A stretch of 64,000 nucleotides of DNA from Poecilobothrus nobilitatus (GCA_947095535.1 OX352773.1:73550591-73614590), one strand, 5' to 3'. Positions 47,575 through 60,069 are shown, numbered from the stretch's first letter. Numbers and translations: made by a program. The notes: generated by a model not told the origin, from the sequence alone.

Positions 47575-47775
47575 AATTTTCTTCTTCCTTATCCTCTTTC
47601 CTTTGCTCATCCTATTCCTCAGCCATTATATTGTTTTGCAGTTAGGATAATTAGCCAATTATACGGGCTACAGGAGGATGTGGTGTTAGTAAGTAAAAAT
47701 CCCACATTAGCAAGGGAACCTAGGTTTTACTTGATATCTTTTGCAGTTTTACACCTCCCGCAGCAAAAAAAACTA
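47575..47775 (+). repeat. Dispersed repeat family F, copy
   Basis: CTTTCCTTTGCTCATCCTAT, AGCCAATTATACGGGCTACA, GGAGGATGTGGTGTTAGTAA and CCCACATTAGCAAGGGAACC parallel the 13.5-kb copy. The 101-codon frame starting at 47680 runs through the 3' half of it and has no known domain, so I do not call it a gene. Confidence 0.55.
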
Positions 47776-47989
47776 CTGTTTGAATGTAGCTTGTGTACTA
47801 TTATTTTTTTAAGTCACAGGCTTTCTTTTAGTTTCTCTCAATGGCTCAAAAGAGAAGATTGCATTCAAAACAAAAAATTTCTTATATTGAGCTTCTATTT
47901 CCAGTATAGACAACGTATAATAAAATATGAAATTTATAATCCGGCAATTGGTACAAGAACAAAACTAAAGATGCTTTTATTTTAGCTTT

Positions 47990-50280
47990 TGAACTGATTT
48001 AACAATAATTATTTAAATTTTACAATATAAAAGATAATTTGAATATTGCACAATATATGTAACTTGTTTATTGTTTTTCTAAAGTTATCTGTTTGATTGA
48101 AAAAAGTTGTACGAACATTAAGAAGACTGGAGGCGACTTTTTTAAACATTTAAATAAAAGTTATCTTTTTGTTAGTAAGTCTTTCGTTTAAAATTTACTT
48201 AACTTAACTGTAAATAATTATATAATCAATAAATTAATTAATTAATTAATTAATTATATGATTATATTTATCAACAATCTTAAAAAAGAATAATTTTTAT
48301 ATAATATGATTTTATTACAATAAAAAGAAGATCACCACACCATAAAGAGAAAAAAAAAAATATAAAACCGTCTTCGATTTTGATAAAGAAAAACACAAAA
48401 ATAAAGAGAATATTTTTATTGACATCGAATTTTTTTCAATTATAATCAAAAAAAAAAATTTTCACAAAAAGTAAAATAGCGAAATTGATTTAATTAAGAA
48501 CTCTATATATATGTACATATGTATGTATATGCATATGTATAATATAAAATGGTCATTTTAAAAAATTGAATAAACACCCAATTCAATGTTTTTTTTTTTG
48601 TCTCTGTACTTGCAAACATTTAATTGAAAATGAAGGCGAATTTTTTTTTTTTTTTTTTGTTCATCGAAAATATGACCATTTCAATAAAAAATTAAATATT
48701 TTTTTTTTTTTTATAATTGAATAATTAAAGTTGTTTACTTGAAACTGGATACATATTTTGTTTCTAAACATAAAAAAAAAACAAAAATGTTTTAAATCAA
48801 AAAATATAATTTGATTAAAATTAATGGTACAAAAAATAAATTAATGGTATCTACAATATGGTATCTACTATTTTTATTTGACTATATTTCATTTGCCTGT
48901 ATTTCATTTGTCTGTTTTTTCATGTGCCTGCTTTTATGAAATACAGGCATATGACACGCTCCCTCTTATATGAAGTGAAACGACGATAGTTTATAATATA
49001 GTTAACAACACAACTACAAGGTAACTGTTAGTAAGCTACAAAAAAAAAAATTGTTTAATTTTAAACGATACCCCCGAATTTTCGATTGTTAGAATGTTTA
49101 CACAATAAAGCATGTAAAAAAAAGGAGAGTAAAACAAATTTTATTCATTTACTAACCCCGTAACTTGGCGGCGGTATATAAATGACGCCGTGACGGTAAT
49201 AAAATAAATTCTACTCTTCTGTAAAAAAAAAAATACATATTTAATTAGACTTTTTATTTAGCCGAATTTAAGAAAAATACTAATTTACTTTTTTGTCATT
49301 CATTTATTTATAATTTATGTTTTTTTAAATTTTCATTAAATACGCAATAAATGTAGTTTCTTGAAGATTTTAATCGTGCAGAAACTACATAAATACATAA
49401 ATGATTGGTTCGTGTCTTATATCGAATTATTGATGATTGGTTTGGATCTTGAATTGATATAATCACGAATGAACAGATAAGTAATTAATTATAGAAAAAA
49501 TATACGGAAAGAAATTGTCCAAAAATTGGAATTGATGAAAACTGATGAATTGCAAATAAAAGAAATATGATTAAAAACAAACAATATAGCAGCATTATAG
49601 CGTTATACAAAGAATTGACTAAAAATGGATTAAAAACAATTGGAATGTTGTAATTTAACATTAAATTTGCTGTTAACGCTATCTTCAATAAGTTTAGTTG
49701 GTTCTTCCGCCATACCTGGAGAAAAGTAGTAATAAGACATAAATAAAACATTAACTTTAATAATTTGAAATTTAAACCTCCCCTAAGTTATTTAAAAGTT
49801 GTCCCGAAAAAATTTTAAATTTTAAATGTGTATGTCAGCACAGTTTCCCTATCCCTGCATAGGTAGATTAAAGTTGAAGTAATCATGAATATTAATTTTG
49901 TTTTTGGTAATATTTAATAAGATGTTACAATTAATATAAATGGACACAAGATCTATTTTATTTACTTCTATCTAAACCTTTTACTTTGTGGTTACGAATT
50001 TTTTGAGTCTTTTGTCTATAAAATATAATTGCCAAATATTTCATCGAATCAATTTAGTTCATTTGTTTATCATTTAATACTAAATTATTCGGGGGTAAAA
50101 ACAAATTAATTATGTTTCTTAAATATTTTTAATAAAAGTTTTTCATTTTATTTATTAATTTTCAAAATTTAAAACATGCATAATGCATTTAAGCTTACCT
50201 ATACTTTTAAAATGATTAAGAAACAAAACAAAATTTTCGTTACCTCAATTTTTGTCTTGTTTAATGGGTTTATTTTAATC
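47990..50280. other. AT-rich intergenic DNA
   Basis: Poly(T) and poly(A) runs near 48590, 48640 and 48700. A short subrepeat TATTTCATTTGCCTG/TATTTCATTTGTCTG lies at about 48886..48915. No gene seen. Confidence 0.4.
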
Positions 50281-50289
50281 CTACTGTTG

Positions 50290-50656
50290 CCGTCTATTTT
50301 TCTTGCGAATCATTCACTTTTTTTTTCTTCTTGAATTTTGCTGAGATTTTTCAAAAGATACAATATCGCCCGTAGCATATAATGTATGCCGAACTTTTAC
50401 CGGCTAAACCTTCTCCGTCGTCTACTAAACTAGTCGAACTGACTAAACATTAATTTTCTACTAACATTTTCTTTAAGCGTGTCTTTGTGCTGAAGATCGC
50501 GTTCTTTTAAGTGTTCTGTAGTAAACTTAAAATATAAATCTAAAGATCTTACATCTAAAGGTTTTATTCTTTTAAGATTAGCTGTAGTAATCTGATTTTC
50601 TATAAGTGGAGTAGCTTTAGCATATACATGCCCTTCTAGGTGAGGTTTATGTTTTA
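50290..50656 (-). pseudogene. Decayed ORF on the minus strand, unidentified
   Basis: The minus strand is open from about 50656 to a stop at 50430..50432 (about 74 codons without an ATG at its head). It includes HLEGHVYAKATPLIENQITT, then KRIKPLDVRSLDLYFKFTTE, then HLKERDLQHKDTLKENVSRK. A +1/-1 shift continues SLVDDGEGLAGKSSAYII and, in a third frame, YATGDIVSFEKSQQNSRRKK to a stop near 50295. The mixed composition is protein-like in a region otherwise pure AT. I do not recognise the family. A mobile-element protein or another foreign or relic gene is possible. Confidence 0.4.
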
Positions 50657-50719
50657 TTTAACTATAACTTTAGGAATTCTTTAAATATCACTATTACGCA
50701 CATACTAGGGTAGGGAGCA

Positions 50720-51730
50720 TGTACAATATTTCCTGAAAAATCTGTTTTGTTTTAATATGCATTTGTTAGGCACAACACCAAAGTTGAATGTCAGATTCAA
50801 TTACTTAACTGTAAATTATGTAACACTTTATTATATATCTTTGTTTTATAGTCTAGAAGCCAGCAATTCTATATATAAGTTTTAATGTATTTAAGTTGTA
50901 AAAATTATTTTACACCATCAATATAAATATCTTAAAATAATAGATTCGTGCTTAGTAAAAAATTAACAAAAAAAAAAGAAATTAAAAGCAAAAACAATAT
51001 TTAAAATATGGCGTCACTAATCAAATTAAAAAAAAATACGTGAAATTAATATTTTTAACTTAATCATAATAACTTACAAGTATTAAATAATAAATAGAAA
51101 AAAAAATGAAGATATTAAAATAAAATTTATAAATTAGGAATAGAAACGTTTAAAACTATATGTACGTATTATATATGTATACCTTTTATAACAAGTTGAT
51201 CAAAATACGTGTAAAAATGCCTCTTCACAACATTTTTTCTTTTAATAAGTATAAAATACACTTTCTTTATTGTTTTTTTTTTTTTCGTTTTTGCTTGTAA
51301 AAATTCATTGATAGAACAAAATGAATTAGATAAGCATTAATAATTTATTAAACATAAAAAAAAAAAAACAATCCAAGAGTTTTAAATGCATATTCAATAA
51401 AAATATTTTTTGTTATATCAAAGAAAAAGAACAGACTATTATCATTTGATCAATTACCACAAATTATTTGTTTCTTGCATAACAATTTGCAAAATTTTTC
51501 AAACCATATATTATTTAAGTATATACAGAGTACCGGAAATATGCTCTTTTGAATGTTTAATTTATTTTTTTTTTAACTTTTGCCAATCTTTATAATATAA
51601 TTAATAAAAACACGTAACTTTCATTAATTATTAAGAAATTGATCAATATTGATTAACAGAATATTTAGTTGTAGGTATAAATAGACATGCGAAATTTCAC
51701 TTAATTTTTATTTAAAATATTTTTCGATTA
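50720..51730. other. AT-rich intergenic DNA
   Basis: No gene or named repeat seen. Confidence 0.4.
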
Positions 51731-51739
51731 TTATAACAA

Positions 51740-52610
51740 TGCAGATTCTGTCAAGAAGAATGTGCTTATATCCAAAGTGTTCCCGTCTGATGGTAATGGC
51801 TCATTATAAAACTTTTCAAAAAGAACAACAAATGACGATCTAACTAAAATCGCTAGCTGGGGCTCTAAAAACAGAGAAATTCTTCCAAAACCCAATGCTG
51901 TCAGATAACTTTAAAAAAAAACGAATTAAAATCATAATCTGAGGTTTCTCGGGGAAATCGTGCACCGATCGGAAAACCTGAACATTTTGGGCATGCATCT
52001 AAATCAAAAAATGATATGAATGATCATATTTTTGATATAGCAAAAAGTGCTGCCAAATGCTTAAGTTTTCTTTTTAGATGTAAATTATATTTCTCTTCAA
52101 GAGACCTGTCCAAAATTTATAAAACGTATATACGACGTAAGATGGAATATAACTCACATATTTGCCTCATCCACTTCTTTAAACTTGCTCGATCGAGTTC
52201 AAAAACGCGCCATTCGTCTAATTAATGATCCCATAGTAAGTAATACAGGCACTTGCTCAGTTGAAATAAACTAACTGATGCCTCCTCTTAAACAGTTCCA
52301 ATGCACCACAACAGGTGCAGCAAAAGCGCATTCCTACTATACTATCTAATCTATGGTACTCTACTGGTTATAGAACTGGTACTCTACTGGTTGTTAGAAC
52401 TGCAAAAATGTAGAATTTATTAGCATCCACCGTATTCCAAAAAGTTGACGATTTTGGTATTTACAATATGCCAAAATTTAAGAAGAATCTCAACAGATTC
52501 TTCTCAAACTTACCCTTTAACTCACCATTATCCTCGTTTGTTCCATCCCTATCCCATCCCATATAACCACAACTACTTCAAGTACAAAGGATATTCCTAA
52601 TTTGTGGTTT
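51740..52610 (+). pseudogene. LINE 3' end: reverse transcriptase C-terminal remnant
   Basis: Frames carry NDHIFDIAKSAAKCLSFLFR and IYKTYIRRKMEYNSHI (about 52016..52175), LLDRVQKRAIRLINDPI (52188..52238, other frame), and NLLASTVFQKVDDFGI then KFKKNLNRFFSNLPF (52412..52520). This is the order of the conserved region after the catalytic domain in Jockey/CR1-type LINE ORF2 proteins, including the typical DRVQKRAIRLI block. Several frameshifts and stops break it. A short A-rich 3' end follows near 52612. It is a 5'-truncated dead copy. Confidence 0.85.
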
Positions 52611-52769
52611 TGAAAAAAAAATAAAATTTTGTATAAAGCAACCCTTTCCTAGAGTTTGGATAGTGTGTAAAAAATAAAAATAAAAAATCTCCGGGACACA
52701 TACTCAAAAACTACGGAACCTTCCTCCGGAGCAAGGTATATGGACCTCAGAACATATTATTTTATACCA

Positions 52770-53000
52770 TAATGAACTGCGAGCATTATACCCTCAGATA
52801 CAGATCTTCAATTTCTTAGAACAGTAAAGATGATAGAAGTATTATAAGTGGAGGCAACATTCACAACACGTAGTAATAGGGGAGCACAATAGATCTACAT
52901 CAAAAAGACGACGTGTTTCTGACGCCCCTTAAATAATAATTTAATAATAATCTAACTATATCTATAGAGTTTACTATTTCATTACTACTTCCCTTGACCG
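52770..53000 (+). repeat. Dispersed repeat family G, copy 2
   Basis: CAGATCTTCAATTTCTTAGA, AGTATTATAAGTGGAGGCAA, CACAACACGTAGTAATAGG and CCTTAAATAATAATTTA parallel 45640..45900. It is followed directly by a family F copy. Confidence 0.75.
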
Positions 53001-53135
53001 TACTACAGGTTGATTAAGATCTTTCATTAGTACTAAAGGATATATAACTTATTGTTTAGTAATAGAAGGGAGGTGTTGTTTAATGAGTTAAAATTCCATA
53101 CATTCATAAGCACTAGTGTTCGTTCCACTCCTAAT
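52985..53135 (+). repeat. Dispersed repeat family F, copy adjoining G
   Basis: CTTCCCTTGACCGTACTACA, ATTGTTTAGTAATAGAAGGG and AGGTGTTGTTTAATGAG match the 36.5-kb copy. Confidence 0.5.
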
Positions 53136-53139
53136 TATT

Positions 53140-56040
53140 TTAATTATAATTATAATGGTTAAACCACATTTTAAATATTGCTGTATAATTATTTCCATAA
53201 CTTATATATTATAGTAAATGTATGGACAGACAAGAAAAAATAAGCTGTAGTATAGATTAATTTTCGGTATTAATAAATCGCTATATCTAAATGGTAAGCA
53301 TCCAGTTTAAAATTGAATGCTTAAAATATAAGGCTTATAATGAAGTTAAATGTTTTAGTATTTAAATACATATTTAAGATGAAAAATAGTAAGCTACCAC
53401 TTTATTTGACAAAAAAAACCGACACAAGTAGAAGATGTTCATCAATAGTATTTATACATCTTCAATACTTTAAATTAAATTTTTTGCACAATTAATTAGG
53501 TAGGTAAAAAGCAGATGCTGATGTATACTTATTAAAGCGTTGAAAACCAATTGAGTCCATCTCCTATAAATCGAAAAGGTTAAATATATTTAATAAGAAT
53601 TTCCTGAGAAATTTTTTTTTGTTTTTGAGCAAAAGCACTCACTCAAAAGAAGAATGGCTGATTCCTCTTCTTCTTCCCCTTCATCTTTGCATAGCTTACC
53701 CTTAATTTTTGCATTCAAAAGTCATATGTGGGAAGTCCTATAACCTTTGGACATGCCTGTCGCCCGGACAGTGCCTCAAATTATTTTATGTGATGTAGTC
53801 AAAATTTAAATTAATTCTTATAGAATAAAAAAGAATTGTGAAACTTTATTTAATATATTTTGTGATTTTCAACATTTTGGATCTAAAAACGTAAAACTTT
53901 ATATGAATTATTAAGTACAAAAATATAAATAAATGCGAAAGAAAATATTTTTTTTTTTTTCATTCTACAGTTTTCTATTCTGTCCCTTCAATCCAATATT
54001 CAAATCTTAAGGTCTTTTTTTAAACTTTAAAAAGTCTCTAGTTTAGCAAAGTTAGGACTATTGACTATTGATGCATTTGATGTCAAACAAAATCAATTTT
54101 AAAAAATATAACGGAAAATATCATATTTATAATCACTAACGTTCAATATAATGGATAGACAGAAGAAGATAATAGTAAAACTTTTTAGAATTTCCCAAAC
54201 TTTTTGCAATAATTAAATTCAGCTGTTATTGCTTGACAGTCTTTGAAATAAACAATAAATATAATATATATTTATATAATATATATATATATTTATGTTT
54301 ATTTTCAACTGTTTTGACAACCTCAATCTTTAAAATATGTTGAAGATACTAATAAACAAAACAGAAAACAAATAGTAAAATCCTATAAAGTGTAAAGCTT
54401 TAACATTTTTTTTAAATTTAAAAAATATTTGGATCTGTTAAAATAAACTAATATACAGGGTGGATGGGAGTATGATGAGAACTAGTACTGGTAAGTAATT
54501 TTAAAAACTGAATTAAGCATAAAAAGATATACGTCAGATATACGTTACGGGCAAAATAATATATAATTATTTTTAGCATAAAGGTTATTATGATTTATAC
54601 CACAAAAAAAAAATTCAATTATCTACATAGAACCTATGGTAAAAACTTTTCACGGCATTTTCAAAAATATAGTATATGTTTTATGAGAAGTTATTAATTT
54701 AAACGGTTATATTTCCAGACAATTTAACTTAATTTTACCCCCACTCTTTTTATTTCTCTGTCTGTTTGATTGGTCGCTATTTTTAGGTTCACAGAACATC
54801 TAATAAGCTGAAATTTTATCTTATCCATGTTCTCTAACATTTTCATCTTCTAAAAGTTGGTGGTGTTAACAGATTTCAGTCCTGCACACGCGGCACACCA
54901 TACCAAAAATATTTTGATAAATTCTATATTTTGCATTATTTTTGAATTAGCATGTATTTAGATTACCTATACTTTTATGAAATATGTCAACTTTGGCATT
55001 GATTTAGAGCAATTTTAGCAATTGAAAATCAGAAGTTTTGCAAAAACAAATTAAGTATGTACAATCATTTTTATTAAAGGGACATCATTTGCGTAGGGAA
55101 CCCTTTTTATGTAAGAAGCCCAAGAAAAAACTGTTTGATTATGTGTTGGAAACTATTCTTGTTTGTTTATCTTGAAAATTGTTCAAAATAGACCTATAAT
55201 AAAAATGCTGGCTGATTTTGCCCCTCCTTATCTTCACTAGTATAAACGTCATCACTCATAAAACACCCTATATGTATATATAGAACACCCTTTAACAAAT
55301 TATTATTACAATATTATTGTAAACTCATTTTTAAATAAACAAAACAATCGCTTAATAGCAATGCAGAAAATAAATTTCAATGAAATTGAAAGCCATATAA
55401 TCACTGGAAATGTCTGTCATCTAAATTTTTAATATTTATAAGAAGAGATAAGACATAAACCAACAAAAAAAAAAAACTGTAACACGGATTATATGAAAAA
55501 AAAAAAATTTTTCACAGATAAGAATACAAAAAACTGATCAAAATAACTGATTGTTTTTTTTTTAGTTTTGTTGATTTTCAAATCAAAATTTAATTTATGT
55601 ATTTTAATGTTTACTATATATTATGTAATTTAAAAATGATATTAATAATATTCCAAAAAACTGAGGCAGACTTCAACCCCGCAGAGAGCAATCGAGCAGC
55701 TTCTCTACAACTTTGTAGTTGCATTCATCCCATTAACAGAGAAATAACTCGTTTTCGGGAAATTTGAACACATATATGTATACCAGGGGAATTAAAAAAA
55801 GATCTTAAGATTTTTTAAAAACTAATTGCCAAAATAAGTTAGCTTTAAGACAAATAAATTCCAGAAGAAATACGCCTAAAGATAGATTAAACTACTATAC
55901 CTTTAAAATAAATATTTACTTCCGAAATCTATTAATATATAATCTAAGCTGACCCACATACCCTAACAGGCAAAGAATCCATATCGATTATGGTAATTAC
56001 ATTGTAGATGTACAAAATTAATAAATAAATAATAAAAAAT
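53140..56040. other. AT-rich intergenic DNA
   Basis: It includes a less AT-rich patch at 53690..53790 (GACATGCCTGTCGCCCGGAC), another near 54850..54910, and a TCTGTCTGTTTGATTGG repeat-like motif near 54758. No gene seen. Confidence 0.35.
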
Positions 56041-56078
56041 AACAATTAATAAAAAATAATAATACGGATCAATTTGGA

Positions 56079-56490
56079 GTCTTGTACGAAAGGTCGTTTT
56101 TCAAAATCCCGCCAAGACAAAATTCCGCTTTTTTAGTTGTCTTTTTTTTATTTATTAAAAACCACAAAAAAGTGTAATTCTTTTTGAAAATCTCACTTAT
56201 ACACAATTATATATAAATATTCTGGAAAACCCGTATAACTCTGATTTGGAATTCAACTCTCAAACCCCTTCTTATTGAAAATATCACATAAACATGTACA
56301 CATGTACATAAATATTCCGGTAAAAGAGTATAATCTCGATTTTGTCACCAACTTTAAAATTCCGCCAACTCTAATATTAAAATTTATAAAAAAGGTTTTC
56401 CTTCTCTGTAACAGAATTCCCTGTAATAAGAACCCAAATCAAATTACAAAAAGCTGAATTTTGGAAAGCGAAATAACGTTCCGCACCCGT
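56079..56490. mobile_element. Foldback-like element with CAAAATCCCGCC subrepeats
   Basis: The left end GTCTTGTACGAAAGGTCG and right end (reverse complement) ACGGGTGCGGAACGTTA both lead into CAAAAT subrepeats (TTTTTCAAAATCCCGCC; CTTTCCAAAATTCAGC). The interior holds reverse-oriented family D units. Flanks CAATTTGGA and GAATTTGTC share six of nine bases, a degenerate target-site duplication. Confidence 0.6.
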
Positions 56491-56509
56491 GAATTTGTCA
56501 TTCGTACAG

Positions 56510-57835
56510 TTATATAATTACATAAATTATTCGTTTAATTTATTACAGACTTGTCGGTGAAAATGCAAATCAATTCGAAAAATCTCAGAAAAAAAGATAA
56601 CTCACTCAATTATCCAAAAAAAAAAAAATACTCTCAATTATGGCCAAAAAGGAAAAAAAAAATAAACTGTTTTGGAATAACCACTCATTTTAGGGTTAAT
56701 AAATTTGATTTTTTTTGTGAAAATCGTTCCCTACTCTGTTTTCATGACCTATGGGATATTTGACTCAACGTTCGCTTTTCTTTGAGTTTTATTTTGTGAT
56801 ATCCTTCCCTTTGAAATGTCAAAATAATTATGATATCTAAATGGCACCTATAGCGTAATTTTATGACCTTGAATAGTTACTAGAACGGTTACTTACTAAT
56901 TTTACTGAATTTTCAAAAAAAATAAAACAATAAAGCAAAAATAAATAAACAACAAAAAAAAAAGAATATTTTAGATTTTATGGAATTTGTCTATAGATAG
57001 AGAGGTAATTCGAGTGACCATCACCAAACATTTTTATTTCACTTGTTCAACGACTATAATCTAATAAGTTTTCCTGCCACATAATACCTATATTGTAAAT
57101 ATTTTTTATCTTAGTAAAAATTTCATTTAAATTGCTTTAGAACACTTCAATTCTATAGTTTCTCATAAAAAATAATAGAAAAGACAAAATTATATTCTTT
57201 ACAAAATAATAAATTAATAACATAAATAATAAAACACCATAAAATGTAAATGTTATACGTTTAATTTTTAAAAATTTTTTTAACAAAAAATCAATCAACT
57301 AATAAATTTTTACCATAAAAATTATAATTAAAAAAAAAATTTTTTTTTTTAATGTGCAATTTAAAGATATAGTCAATCATTTTCATTTTTTACTATGTAT
57401 ATACATACTATGCATAGTCTAAAAATAATCAAATAAATGTAAAGGGTTCGTGATCAAATAAAAAAGTTCAAATAAAAAATTAATACCACAAACTATAATA
57501 TGTGATCTATATAATTTATAAATATAAACGTTTTAAACATTTTAAATACAAAACAAAAAACAAAAAAAGTTTTAAGGAAATGCAAATATATTCCTGATAT
57601 TCTTTGATGTGTATTATGATACAAGTGCATTTTTTAATGTTTTTATTCAGGTGGTGTTTTTATTTTTTTTTTTGTTTTATTTTGTGCATTTTCAAGTAAT
57701 TTACTTGCATATACAATTGAGTGTGAATATTTAAAAAAAAAAAGAATTATATTGCTTTAGATTTTAGAGTGCTGATTTCTATTTTTATTTTTTATAGTAC
57801 ATTTAAAAATTACAGAAGAATTTTTTTTTCGTTTA
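56510..57835. other. AT-rich intergenic DNA
   Basis: The open frame at 56551..56763 is Lys/Asn-rich, starts from a non-ATG codon and has no motif, so I do not call it. No gene seen. Confidence 0.4.
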
Positions 57836-57841
57836 TTTAAG

Positions 57842-57990
57842 GCATGCATGCCAAATTACAGCCAAGTAAATAACGGCTTAGAAAAATTAATAATTTTAGA
57901 CACTGGATCTTAATCAAATATGAATAACTTAATTAATGCCCAATGCTTCTTATAGGAGTGGGAAGGAAAAATAAGGCATTACATATACAA
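57842..57990 (+). repeat. SINE family H, tail-like fragment
   Basis: AATGCCCAATGCTTCTTATA and AGGAGTGGGAAGGAAAAATA parallel the tail of the 19.6-kb copy. Confidence 0.4.
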
Positions 57991-57994
57991 AAAA

Positions 57995-59420
57995 AAACTT
58001 ATGTTCTTTCAATTTTCCAACAGCTTTTTAAGCTTACCTTTCATTCTCATACCACTAAACAGTTGTGGTAAAATATCTTAATGCTATTTATGTTGTTTTG
58101 TTGGTGGTTTGAGTGGTTTTATTTTTAAATTAGTATAGTTAGATAATGAGATGAGATTTTGGTTGAGTTTAATTGAAACTAGTGTATAATTAGATACTTG
58201 GAGATTGAACGAAAAAACTTGTAATATCTAATTCTCACTTACCAATTTCTCATAATACCAAAATACAAAAAAAAAAAAAAAAAAAATTCAATGAATTTAA
58301 ATTAACTTTCACTATATATGTATATATTACTTATCAGTTCTCGATTTGATATTATTAATAGGTGTGTTTTAATAATCTTATATATACATTTTTTTTTCTT
58401 CTAAAAATTTGTTCTCACCAGGATTGATTAATATTTTTTTTTTTTTTTACTTCATTTTATTACATTATTTATTAAATATGGATATTTAGATAAAGATAAA
58501 AATAAAAATAAACAAACGATGGGGGTAAATAAAAATAAATTTTTTTTTCTATAAATATTCTTTATTTGATTAATTTAAAATGGTAGCTTTTAATACTACT
58601 AAGGGTTATTTGACAATATTTTATTTTATTCTACTTGACAATTATACTTGAATTACTTTAAAATAAGTGAAAAATAACCGTATAAATATTTATGAATCTT
58701 AAATTAAATTGTCACATTAAAAAAATTAAACATTAATAAAAAATCAAAATAATTTCCGTTTTTTTCTTGCATTTTGTTTGATTTTTGAATGCATAATTTA
58801 ATTGTTTACTTATTCAATGTTCAATTTAAAACCAAATAAGCCCACAATCACACAACCATTAATCCTTCAGCCACACGAAAGAGTTGTACTGTCTAACGAC
58901 TACTTATTATGTAATATAAAATGTCAAATTACTGTCTGTGTGACGTCGGTGTCGCTGTTATCAAGATAATGAAATGTCAAATTACTGTAATATTCAAAAT
59001 TATTTTAGTTTTTAGTCTAAAAAAAAAATTAGTTAAGTTTACTGTCTAGAAAATTGTGAAGCCAGTAGCGGAGAAGACAATAGAAAAAATGAAAATGTAT
59101 TGTCAAAAATGTTTATGTATGTGGGCATACATTGTTTAGCTAAATACTATCTCGTGTGACCGCCGGGTAACTTTAAACTGCAAAATTTAACTAATCTTAA
59201 AAAATCAATTTAGCATTTTAAAAATTACTTTATTTTATTAATTAATTATAGTTATATGAATTTTATATGGCTTATTTAAGACAATTAGTCATGAATTTAT
59301 ACAAAAATTCATAGAAATTTATAAAGATAATGGACGTTTATTGAAAATAATAAATTTCTATTATTTAAGAAAAGATATAATTAAAAGCATACATATATGA
59401 AAAATTACATAAATTTAAAT
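57995..59420. other. AT-rich intergenic DNA before the U6-like sequence
   Basis: Homopolymer-rich. No clear proximal sequence element is visible at -40 to -65 before the U6-like start, only AT-rich sequence. Confidence 0.4.
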
Positions 59421-59424
59421 AAAT

Positions 59425-59531
59425 GCTCTTGCTTCGGTAGAACATACACTAAAATTGGAACGATACAGAGAAATTAGCATGGTCCCTGCACAAGGATGAC
59501 ACACAAAAACGTGAAGCGTTCCACATTTTTT
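59425..59531 (+). ncRNA. U6 snRNA-like sequence, probably a pseudogene
   Basis: It reads through the whole U6 pattern: a 5' stem-loop with CTTGCTTCGG, AACATACACTAAAATTGGAA, the ACAGAGA box that contacts the 5' splice site, AGCATGGTCCCTGC, GGATGACAC and GTGAAGCGTTCCACA, then a T6 terminator. Compared with the usual insect U6, one base is missing just after ACAGAGA, the catalytic-triad region keeps AGC, and several C/G positions have become T/A (for example GCGC to GCAC and CACGC to CACAC). I see no clear upstream snRNA promoter element. In the spliceosome U6 pairs with U4 and U2; this copy is more likely a decayed or variant one. Confidence 0.85.
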
Positions 59532-59799
59532 GAGAAAAATCACGAAAATCCAAAAAGTGAAGCAAGGCACCAATAAACAATAATAAAAAACACCATTTTA
59601 AATTGTAAAATACTGTATTTTGATTTATTTGTTCACACCACTTGTAAAAAGAAAATTTTTTTCTTTTTTTTAATACGATCACACCCGAAAGGGAAAGCTT
59701 GCACTGCTTGCTGCACACAGTACATGTGTGTGAAAAGGTATTTAATAAATAAATAAGAGGTCTAGATAAAGCAGCCAATTTAAAAACAAATTTTCGAAG

Positions 59800-59837
59800 G
59801 GAGATTTATTTCATAACAATTCGTTAAATAAATCTCC
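59800..59837. repeat. 12-bp perfect inverted repeat, hairpin
   Basis: GGAGATTTATTT (59800..59811) pairs with AAATAAATCTCC (59826..59837) around a 14-base loop. No T-run follows. Role unknown. Confidence 0.8.
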
Positions 59838-59965
59838 ATTCATTTTTAAATAAACTTCCAGGATATATTTGGCAATTTCTTCAAAAATATTATATATCTT
59901 CACGAATAGAATAGAGAGAAAGCTTTAAAATAACCATTTTTTTTTCGAACCGATTCTTTTGAATT

Positions 59966-60063
59966 TTTATTCTTACGACATGTGCGTTGATTCAAACCTA
60001 CATTTCCGCGGTTTTTACAACGTATTTCATACACTCTTATCTACTAGACCACCGTAACCCCTC
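59966..60063 (-). repeat. SINE family A, head, diverged copy
   Basis: On the minus strand: GGTTACGGTGGTCTAGTAGA, TAAGAGTGTATGAAATACG and GTAGGTTTGAATC (B box), ending near GTCGTAAG. The tail is missing or decayed. Confidence 0.7.
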
Positions 60064-60069
60064 CTTCTC

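Noticed and set aside
47680..47985. 101-codon + strand ORF
   Set aside because: It runs through the 3' half of a dispersed family F repeat and into AT-rich DNA, with no domain and no conservation of frame in the other F copies.
59449..59778. 109-codon minus-strand ORF
   Set aside because: It overlaps the U6-like sequence antisense and has no protein motif. The RNA explains the sequence better.
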